From contig MU270060.1 in assembly GCA_021432635.1 (NCBI GenBank), positions 310,001 through 374,000 of the forward strand: a DNA stretch of 64,000 nt, read 5' to 3'. The notes under the pieces are model-generated. The model made no database searches and was not told where the DNA came from. It worked only from the letters and a program-made list of their open reading frames with translations. The stretch comes from Thozetella sp. PMI_491 (Eukaryota > Ascomycota > Sordariomycetes > Chaetosphaeriales > Chaetosphaeriaceae). This document shows, in pieces, positions 56,364-64,000 of this stretch. Within the stretch, counting starts at the first letter, position 1; every line of letters begins with the position of its first letter. The translations under genes were made by a program, and so were the position numbers.

Positions 56364-58132
56364 CTAGAGACCGGCCTCCTGCTTGATCTTCTCTGGGGTA
56401 AATTCAGCAACCCAGCCCTTGACGATCTCGACAACTTCGGCCTGGATCTTGGCCAAACCGGGGTTGGCAGCACCGTTGCGTGCCAGCAAATCCGGGCAGT
56501 GAACTCCGCCGGGGACTAGCTTCACAGGCACTTGCTCCGTGGACTGGAGGGGTCCACCGGGACGGAAGTGACTGGATACCGTCGAGTCTCTCCAGGGGTC
56601 AAACTCTCCGTTCACGTAGATCAGGCGCGTCGTATTGACAATGTCCCAGCCCCCGTACTTTGCGTTAAAGTCTTCCGGCGTAAGGCCCCGTCCGCTGCCG
56701 TAGGTGTAGCCGTCGCTTGGCGGGAAGTACAGAGGGCATTGTCGCTGCCAGTAAGCTGCGTTCGAAAATCGAGAGACAATGGATGGTGTTCCCTCCGGTG
56801 CTCCGTCTTGCCAGAAAGCAAGCCTTGATGCTCGAGTCAAAATTTGCGCTAGCTAGCCCGCGGCGGGTACAGGGTAAAACTTACGGCTCGTTGCAGAGCA
56901 TCCAGAACCAAGGGCGATAGCTGTTACTGGCATCCCAGTTTGTATAGTCGGTGCTGTCAGCATCATAGCTGTCGAAGCAGTTTGAGCCCTCGCCGCATGC
57001 TACCGTCAATTAGCCAAGGATTGTCCGATTATGACAGAGCCAAATAATAGTCATACAGTTGTCAGGTGCCAAGAACTCCTTGGACCATCTCGCGAAGCCG
57101 TTGAGTGCCTTGCAGAGGCCGACTCCTTCAGGGCCCGGGGCAGGGGTAGTGACGTTCGGGAACATGTTCTGTGTTCGTGGGGTCAGCTTCTCGTCCCTGG
57201 ATAATTTGAACCTCATCTTGAGCCGAACCACGTACCTCCACATAGTCGCAGAATTGATAGAAACCAGAGTACCCAGTCGTGAAGTCAGTCGCCTGCCACT
57301 GCCAGGCCGCGCTCTCAAGAGCGCTGGCAAAGTCGCCGTCATGCACAACACCACCCAGGCCGAACTTGTTCTTAATTGCCTGCTTGGCGTCGGCGGTTCC
57401 GTTCTTGAGGATGCCGTCGACGTAATCAATAACCTTGGAGACGTCGGTGCTGCAGTTCTGCGGCATCCCCTGCTGCACGGGGTAAAAATACTGCCAGAAG
57501 TCGTAGATGGCATTCTGGGCCGCACTGGACGCGTGGTGCACCCAGAAAGTGCCCGGGGCATTCTGCTTAGTCCAGGCCGAGAGCGCACCGCTGTAAGAGC
57601 CTCCCGAGAAGACCCAAGGCGCCTTGGATGGGTGGCTGGTGCCATTGAAATCGAAGGGCAGCTGAACGTTGTTCACGAAGTTGATCACGTCGGCAATGGA
57701 GTTGTCTAGGTGCAGATACTGCAGATTGGTCGGGCTCAGCGTGTCAAAAGGCACCGAGTCGCCCCAGTAGCGGTGCTCCATCAACACCACCGCGCCGCCG
57801 ATGGCCTGCGCGAACATGCCGGTGATCGTCCGGTTGGTCAAGTACCCGACGTAGGGTGCAGCGGCAACCTCCCCGGGGGTGAAGAAGACGACGGGCGAGC
57901 CAGGGCCGGCATAGAACTCATCGCTCCACCAGTACGACTGGTTGAAGGTCCCGAGCTCCGGCTTGGAGTGGTCCAGCAGCTGTTCGAAGACGCCAGATCC
58001 GGTGGTCCTCTTAGCTAGAGGGCCCCGCTCGTCGCCCAGCGGCGGAGGCACGAGGCGCGATGCTCCTCGAACGAGGCCTGCGGAGACCGCCCTGACGAGC
58101 AGGGGGCCGGCGAATATCGACAGAGCTCGCAT
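56364..58132 (-). CDS. Secreted serine carboxypeptidase-like protein, family S28
   Basis: Exons 58132-57236, 57168-57057, 56999-56885 and 56823-56364 (introns 67, 57 and 61 nt) give 527 residues. Family S28 (lysosomal Pro-X carboxypeptidase / prolyl endopeptidase type) cleaves after Pro. Signal peptide: about residues 1-20 of MRALSIFAGPLLVRAVSAGL; the start at 58132 is preferred over an in-frame ATG 31 codons upstream because it gives this leader. LLDHSKPELGTFNQSYWW is the family N terminus, EHRYWGDSVPF follows, GGSYSGAL holds the nucleophile Ser179, NGEFDPWR the Asp near 450 and GGVHCPDL the His near 483, so the triad is complete. Exon 2 and 3 junctions restore NMFPNV..PAPGPEG and CGEGSNCFDSY. 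A Lys-Arg at 41-42 may be a propeptide site. Extracellular or vacuolar protein degradation. Confidence 0.9.
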
Positions 58133-60920
58133 GGCGATCTGAGACGGCGCAATGACTTGGCTGGCGTCTGGCACTGAGCTGAGCTGGGGTGCAGGTGAGG
58201 AGGAGATGGGCTGGAGCTCCTGCACCCCCGGGCCTCTTAAGGCACCCGGTGAGGCCGAGCAAGAGGCGGAAGGTCGCGGCGTGGTGCGCTGCGGTCGGCC
58301 ATCATAAGCCCGGCCGAGGGCATACCTTCCTACTTAGTATCTGGATGCAACAGTGGGGGTGCCGTTTTAACAGTATCGCACCCTAGTCCACGGCGCTAGG
58401 GTGCCAATTCGGGAAGCCTGGCACGGCCCGCCGTCCATTTGGTCAAGCACCGTGATCCACCCCGAGCTACAGGTTCACCATCGATAAACTTAGTTAGCAG
58501 GCATAGGATTGTCAGCGACTGTCCCAAAGGGACAACACCGACAGCAGTATATAGATATTAAGCTAAGCACGGTGAGATCAGAACCAGATGGGTAAAAACC
58601 CGTTCGTCTTGACACTGCAATCCTGAGTGGCGTGTGATGTCAATCGCATGCCTTGTTTACCTCGTGGCTGCAGGTACTTCGGGTACCTGCCGGATTTAGT
58701 TAATGCGCGTAACATCGGCTTATCAGACAAACCTCGTATGGTGCATCCCCGAACGCTGGCCTACCTATACTGTACATAGTGCATACATAAAACCCGCAAT
58801 GGCGGGAGATTACCAATTGCGACAATCATATGCTTCTGGGACTCACGCTTCCCAGTACCCGTATCGAATGACAGCGAGAGCAGGCGTTGCGCGGCACCAG
58901 CAGTTTCATCTACTCAGTATACCCGGGAGGCACCTACAATAGCTTAGGTACGACACCTTGATCGCTGCGGTGAGTTAGGGTGGAATCTCATCCAATGCGG
59001 GGTGGGCTCGGCGTGCGGGGCTGGGAGGCCTGCGCTGCATGTAGGACTCCTAGTAACTATACCTGAGAGGTTGTTATTTACCTAGTTGGAGTGACGGAAC
59101 TCGTACTCTGGCGATTGCCACAAGCGCCTTGAGACATAATTAAATACAACGCCGTAAACTTGAATGTGACCGTTTTGGACGTGACTGGGGCACTTGTATC
59201 ACCGCCCTATTACGACGATGCCTTCATGAACTGTTTGTTGACGTCTTACTGAAGGATACTCCACTGCAACCAGTAACATGCCGGTTAGGCTGAATCCATT
59301 GTGACTTGGCCAATACGTCTTATCTAAACCAGCGAACTAATTGCATTGAAGACTAATGACATAGCGAATGTATCTGCGCAAGCTCTGGTCGGCAGAGCTC
59401 TGCGGCTTACCTTGACATGGATACGTCCAGACATGGAGATCGCTCGGCGCGTAAGAAAAAGGCCCAACAGCATCGCCAAACTCACACTTCATTACCGAAG
59501 CGGTAAATGCTGTGAGTGAACCTTCCGGTATCCCAGTTGAAGTTGCGATTAATGGTATACAACCCTCAAGCGCCCATCTAAAGTGCTGCAGGAAGGTCCC
59601 AGATTAGGGCTGCCGCAGATGATGGCATCAAAACCGACGTCTGTGGCCGGATTGTAGACGCAGCCGGTCACCGTTATATTTACCAGCTACCACATGCGAA
59701 TATCCTTCCTCTGGCAGGTGCTGTCGTGCCTAACTTGTCATTAGGTCATGACGAAAAGGATTTGCTGTCTCGGATGCCCCCCCGCCCTCCCCCGGCGGAT
59801 TAAGATGAACAGAGTTAAAGAGTAGCGTGTTAAATTGCGCTGCTTGGTCGGATAAGTGCAGCAAAGGCCGCGGCGGTGAGCATGTGAAGCAGCATGTCAA
59901 AGACAGGGAAGAATGGGAAGTTTTGTTAGGTGAAGAAGCCAAGAGCAGGAAACGGGAGCCAGGATACAGGCTCTCCGGCCGGCCTGTCCATGACATCTAT
60001 TGAGGTGAGCACGAGTCGCAATGCACGGCATCGTGAGTGGAGATGCACCTGACTTACAACCGAATTTGAACCTGGAGATCAGAGCAGCACAAATCATGTC
60101 TATTAGATACTACGCCTCTAATGCGAAAACATCAAAGACTGCACTAGTTCCATACAACATCGTACCGTTCACGCCCCTAGGCCGCAACTTGAAGTCCCCA
60201 TTTGGGACAACCGTCTGGGATTTGGGCCGGTGGGCGTTCCATGTGGCGGAGGCGCTGGTTCTAAGAGCGACAAATTAACCTTTCCCACTATCTTTTGCTG
60301 GAAAATATGCCTTGACATCTGCCTCAATGAGGACCTCGCAGTATGCAGGTGAGACGCTTCACCCTGTCTGGTGTAGGGAGGCTGGGCTTAAAACTATGTT
60401 GTATCTCAGCTTACCACACTCAGGGGTCGGTCTCTTCCGGTGTCGTGAAAAGGCTTGTCTCAACTACTATCGATATATCCGGAAGCCCTTCGCGAGATGC
60501 TATCCAAACACACATTAAAATTGCAGCGCGTCTTGCCCTGTAAGCTAGAAATATAGCACTGTCGGGATTATTACTACAAGACAAAGTCATCAGTGCTAGA
60601 ACCAGGGAAGGCACTCCAAGGCAAACACCCATCACGATAGTCACATGGTGTTGGGACTGTCGTTTTTAACTGGAGAATAGATCCGCGCGCCAGCCCCAGC
60701 CCGCGCCGGTTAGCGCCCCACATGGATGCCGCCACAACCTCCGAGTCTGCACGGAGTTTGTGCAGCAATCCGTACTATATATGAGGGCGCGAGCAGATTC
60801 TACGTCAGCATTTTCGTACTGTCCAGAAAAATCTGCAGGAGCGAAAACGACAGTCAAGGTACGAAGCTTTCCTATTCATCTCGTATCATCTACCTACATT
60901 CGCCCGTGGCCTACAACAAA
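58133..60920. other. Gene-poor 2.8-kb region
   Basis: Stops in all frames, no supported gene. One 43-codon minus-strand frame at 59549-59680 after a possible acceptor (GTGGTAG) encodes a Cys-containing stretch (TVTGCVYNPATDVGFD) that might be a leftover exon. The left end is the peptidase promoter. Confidence 0.45.
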
Positions 60921-61769
60921 ATGGGCTCAACAATTACTACCTTCGTGGACCTAGAGGTTGGCTCCGACGTAAAAATCAGAGCTGTATCAAAGCGGTCGCC
61001 TCCGAACTGGAGCAATAATGTCAGAGAGCCGCCAACGCTCGTTTTCCTTCATTTCTGGGGTGGCTCCTCGGCAACGTGGTCAGAGGTAACTTCCATACTT
61101 GCGACAACCTCCCCGACGATAGCGATCGACTTCCGTGGCTGGGGCTCCTCGACAGGACCAGAAGATGACTCGGCTTATTCCATCGCCCAGTTGGCCTCGG
61201 ACGTGGAAAGTGTCATTCGATGTTTAAGCCTCGATCAGATTGTCCTAGTGGGCCATTCCATGGGTGGCAAAGTCGCCCAGGCTGTGGCGGGACGGAAGAA
61301 TATTTCCGGCCTCCGAGGACTAGTACTTGTCGCCTCGGCCCCGCCGACGCCACTCATGCTGCCAGACTCGATGCGCGAGCAGCAGAAGCATGCATACGAT
61401 AGCACCGAGGCCGCCGAGTACGTAGTGACAAACGTCCTCACGGCAAAGAACAGCGAAATGAACGACTTGGCTCGCAAGAAGCTTGTAGAGGACATGCTAA
61501 GAGGCCATCCATACGCGAAGGCCGCCTGGCCGGCCTATGCGATGCCTGAAGATATCTCAGAGCTGGCCAAGAAGATCGATGTTCCAGTGTTGGTGGTGGG
61601 CGCAGATCAGGACGTTGTCGAGCCCGTGGAGAGGCTGACCACCGAGATCACTGCACACATTCCTGCGGCAAAGGTGGAAGTGATTGACGGATCCGGTCAT
61701 CTTATACCCGTCGAGCGACCAGAGAGGTGTGCAGAGATCATTCAAGGGTTTCTTGGCAACTTGCCGTAG
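60921..61769 (+). CDS. Alpha/beta-fold hydrolase
   Basis: Single exon from ATG 60921, 282 residues, usual for the family. Oxyanion region LVFLHFWGGSSATWSEV (residues about 40-56), then AIDFRGWGSS, nucleophile elbow VLVGHSMGGKVAQ (Ser near 109), acid VPVLVVGADQDVVEP and catalytic His in DGSGHLIPVERPERC. The whole triad is intact. Such enzymes hydrolyse esters, lactones or epoxides, or act as haloperoxidase-like perhydrolases; the substrate cannot be inferred. An in-frame ATG at 60726 would add 65 residues without family character, so the shorter form is chosen. No signal peptide, so probably cytosolic. Confidence 0.85.
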   Translation: MGSTITTFVDLEVGSDVKIRAVSKRSPPNWSNNVREPPTLVFLHFWGGSSATWSEVTSILATTSPTIAIDFRGWGSSTGPEDDSAYSIAQLASDVESVIRCLSLDQIVLVGHSMGGKVAQAVAGRKNISGLRGLVLVASAPPTPLMLPDSMREQQKHAYDSTEAAEYVVTNVLTAKNSEMNDLARKKLVEDMLRGHPYAKAAWPAYAMPEDISELAKKIDVPVLVVGADQDVVEPVERLTTEITAHIPAAKVEVIDGSGHLIPVERPERCAEIIQGFLGNLP

Positions 61770-62113
61770 GGTTTTCGCATTGGTCGGCCTCCTAGCAGCG
61801 GGCGCCTAGTGATTTAACTCACAATCCAGCTCATCGCAGATTAAACACAGACTGTTTTATTTCCCGCTACGATTTACCATTGGGATTCTTTGAGGCGGTG
61901 CTTTCCGCCTTGGAAGCTGCAAGCTCAATTACAACACGAAGCCCGTCTTCATCCAAGGGACTATGGCCTCTCGACCGCGTTTCAGTGTCGGGCGAGAACA
62001 CGCATTCTCTACCTACCTAGGTACTAAGTTATCTATATACGTATCATGTTAAGTCACCTGAATGTTTTGAAATCTCAGAAATCGCACTCTTCTGATAGTA
62101 TTCTTCTCGGTGG
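61770..62113. other. Short intergenic region
   Basis: 344 bp, nothing recognised. Confidence 0.4.
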
Positions 62114-62419
62114 TTATTCAATGTCAACCAAGAAGTCATTCCTCAGTCCCGGATCGTCTTTAACGACTTCTATGCTGAGTGTGACATTTTGCTCCAAGAG
62201 ACCGGTCTGGATTTCTAAATCCGTGAAGTTGATATGTGTGCTATTCGTTGCAGTCACCAGAACGGCGGTGTTGTTGATCACTGGCTCCATGACAGCGTCG
62301 GCGTAAAGAAAGAAGCGATCATTTAATGGACCGAAGTCGGTAAGACTTTCGCCATTTACGGTAGGACCTGAGACTAAGAAGTTGGAAAGAATGATGTCGA
62401 TGTAGCTCGCGTTGTTTTT
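62114..62419 (-). pseudogene. Open fragment of an unidentified protein (C terminus)
   Basis: Reading from about 62419 down to a TAA at 62116-62114 gives about 100 codons without a stop or a suitable start: ASYIDIILSNFLVSGPTVNG, then NDRFFLYADAVMEPVINNT, NSTHINFTDLEIQTGL and VVKDDPGLRNDFLVDIE. Balanced composition and several N-glycosylation sequons suggest a real C terminus of a secreted protein. Its 5' side ends at an A12 tract (62413-62424), beyond which the other-strand aldehyde dehydrogenase fragment lies. I do not recognise the family; it may be a truncated gene or a last exon. Confidence 0.4.
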
Positions 62420-62540
62420 TTTTTTTGGGCGGGAAATGCTACGATCATGGTTATTAAATTGGGATTGATGGTGATGAGGTGTTTGAGCTCAAAATTGGTT
62501 AGGTTTGGCAGATTCGTCAACCGAACAACATTGTCTGTCT

Positions 62541-62821
62541 TTGGATCGAGGGTGAGTGAAGAAGTTATCGACATGGTGAATAATACCGAGTTTGGGCTGG
62601 CCGCTTATTTCTTTTCCCGAGATGTGAGCCGGGTTATGCGAGTGGCGCAAAAGATGCAAGTCGGTAGGGTCGGCGCCAACAGCGGCAAAATCAGCGCCGC
62701 AGAGGCACCTTTTAGTGGTGTGGAGGAGAGTGGGTACGGTAAGGAGGGTAGTGTTTACGGATTGGGGGAGTACCAAAACATCAAGAGTGTGACCATTGGC
62801 AACGTAAATGTAAGTACGTAG
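62541..62821 (+). pseudogene. Aldehyde dehydrogenase (succinate-semialdehyde type) 3' fragment
   Basis: About 90 codons match the C-terminal end of NAD(P)-dependent succinate-semialdehyde dehydrogenases: SEEVIDMVNNTEFGLAAYFF, SRDVSRVMRVAQKMQVGRVG, KISAAEAPFSGVEESGYGKE and GLGEYQNIKSVTIGN. The catalytic Cys and Glu and the cofactor domain (about 390 residues) are missing; upstream sequence in this frame (62447-62540) bears no similarity. The remnant ends with a stop at 62821. Changes at usually fixed positions (GV-NTG to GA-NSG, GG-K to SG-E) fit decay. It is a relic, not a functional enzyme. Confidence 0.8.
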
Positions 62822-63522
62822 AGTATGTCAATTATGAAGCTAGATATTTTAATTTATACATATTGTAGTACCAATAAGCTAGGTACTTACTTTTGCTTCC
62901 TTGATTGAGATGTAACTGATTGCTTCGCGGCGGCAACAATCTCTGGGATTGCTATAAGGGCTCGGTAGATTCTACGAACTATAGGATACTATTCGACGAC
63001 AACACCGAATTTAGTCGAAGTGATTTTCCCTTGTGGGTTATATGAGCCAGGATGTTGTCGGTGCCCCGGATTCTATGACTAACTTGTCTTAAGTATACGG
63101 TAATGTATGTATCACCTCGACATAAAACTCAGGTAGATTTTGCAGGGAGTCTCCACATAGTGGCGGTCTGTCTTATTAGGTGGCTGACTACGTTAGTGGC
63201 GGTAGCTGAAGGGCGCTAGCTGAAGCTGACTTAACAAGTGGCGTTGGAGGATCGAGAAACAGCTAGGCTGATTGGCGTGCCAAGCTGCTAGAACGCCAGC
63301 AAGTGATGCCAGCCGCCCTGGCTTGCTATAGCGTCCCTCCCTGCGTTTCGCACTTGTTGCAAGCAGGGAACGGCACCATCGCGTGGGCCCAGGGACGGGA
63401 GCCATGGCGGATAAGTACGTAGGCTTCGTACATATTCTAGTAGCAGATGGGTTCCTCGAAGTCTCCTCTATTGTACCTACAGCTAGAAGTCAGGCTAGCC
63501 AGCCTTGCGAACTTCGCGCACC
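62822..63522. other. Intergenic region
   Basis: About 700 bp upstream of the right-edge gene; no repeat or gene recognised. An ATG at 63404 opens a short out-of-frame reading frame. Confidence 0.4.
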
Positions 63523-64000
63523 ATGGCGACGGCCGAGCAGTTGTCTAGACCACAAACGACGGACGAGCTTGTCCGTCGTCTGAACAAACTGATCTTCACG
63601 CCAAGGGACGGCCAGACTCTGCGGGTGAAGAAAGAGGCTCTCGCGCTTCGCGCCCTGTCTCAATCTATGGCCACTGTGTTTGCCAAACACCCGCAGAGGC
63701 CGTACGCCTTCGAAGCCGCGTCAGTGTCGCCCTTTGTCGAAGACGACGATTACCGCGGCTTGTTCAATGACTTTGCCGAGAAAATTGCCCAGAACAAGAT
63801 CCCAGACGCTGCCATCCTCGAGTCCTTCAACACATTGCTCCGCAGCCCCCACGCTCGGCGCCTACACGGGCTCCCACTTGGGCATGTCATCAAGTTCATC
63901 CTTGATGGAGTTCAGAACACCAAGGGTACGTTCGATCAAGCGGCCATATACGATCTGCTACGTGCGGCATCGGCGGTTCTGGATGCCATGAACGAAGTCC
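63523..64000 (+). CDS. Unidentified gene, N-terminal part (cut by window edge)
   Basis: From ATG 63523 (context CACCATGG) the frame stays open for 159 codons to the end of the window. The product begins MATAEQLSRPQTTDELVRRL and continues with helical-looking text (LRVKKEALALRALSQSMATV, LFNDFAEKIAQNKIPDAAIL, LRSPHARRLHGLPLGHVIKF). There is no signal peptide or membrane helix. Composition and codon use look coding. The helical leader could belong to a large fungal multidomain protein, but no domain is recognised from this part. Confidence 0.65.
   Translation, partial: MATAEQLSRPQTTDELVRRLNKLIFTPRDGQTLRVKKEALALRALSQSMATVFAKHPQRPYAFEAASVSPFVEDDDYRGLFNDFAEKIAQNKIPDAAILESFNTLLRSPHARRLHGLPLGHVIKFILDGVQNTKGTFDQAAIYDLLRAASAVLDAMNEV

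Noticed and set aside
59549-59950. Possible two-exon small secreted protein (leader-like MLLHMLTAAAFAAL near 59890, Cys exon at 59549-59680)
   Set aside because: The leader frame ends at a TAA before any GT donor, so the two parts cannot be joined.

Overview
The window looks like nuclear chromosomal DNA of a filamentous ascomycete (Pezizomycotina, probably a Sordariomycete). Most genes are broken by short introns of 47-93 nt with GT(R)AGT-type donors and CTRAC-like branch points. The gene families are typical of these fungi: HET, Zn2Cys6, LysM/GH18 chitinase, bilirubin-oxidase-like multicopper oxidases, an ascomycete class II-type peroxidase and a secreted S28 peptidase. Splice junctions were placed by eye from reading-frame continuity and family conservation, so exon edges are predictions. 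No tRNA, rRNA, intact transposon or CRISPR array was found.

Layout. 0-2.4 kb: 3' part of an amino-acid permease and a pyrroline-5-carboxylate reductase, tail to tail. 4.7-12.2 kb: a 1641-residue ankyrin/C2H2 protein with 12 near-identical 27-residue repeats, facing a HET-domain gene (allorecognition-type families). 12.8-16.3 kb: divergent indoleamine 2,3-dioxygenase (with an apparent one-base frameshift) and kynureninase, together a tryptophan-to-anthranilate route. 17.5-29.8 kb: HGSNAT-like acyltransferase-family membrane protein, secreted peroxidase with a Gly-Pro-Asn tail, CorA-like protein, divergent Zn2Cys6 regulator and atypical SDR, and a LysM/CBM18/GH18 chitinase lacking a visible signal peptide. 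31.2-36.0 kb: a tiny secreted peptide made of three 21-residue repeats behind a Lys-Arg site, a SAM methyltransferase and a multicopper oxidase. 39.1-41.3 kb: a secreted protein of unknown function whose first intron is 633 nt and carries a 15-bp minisatellite. 42.4-50.8 kb: MFS sugar transporter, PAN-like secreted protein, SET protein with a signal peptide and a GC-AG intron, and a second multicopper oxidase. 54.4-58.1 kb: Ser/Arg-rich protein and S28 peptidase. 60.9-64 kb: alpha/beta hydrolase, two abutting gene fragments including an aldehyde dehydrogenase 3' end, and the start of an unidentified gene cut by the window edge.

How the genes may work together. Much of the window encodes extracellular or envelope functions (peroxidase, two multicopper oxidases, chitinase, peptidase, PAN protein, repeat peptide), with a tryptophan-catabolism pair and an allorecognition-like pair. 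Gene-poor stretches of 1-3.7 kb separate the groups. The most novel item is the repeat peptide at 31219-31537: differences between its repeat copies fall mostly at synonymous third codon positions, which points to selection on the peptide.
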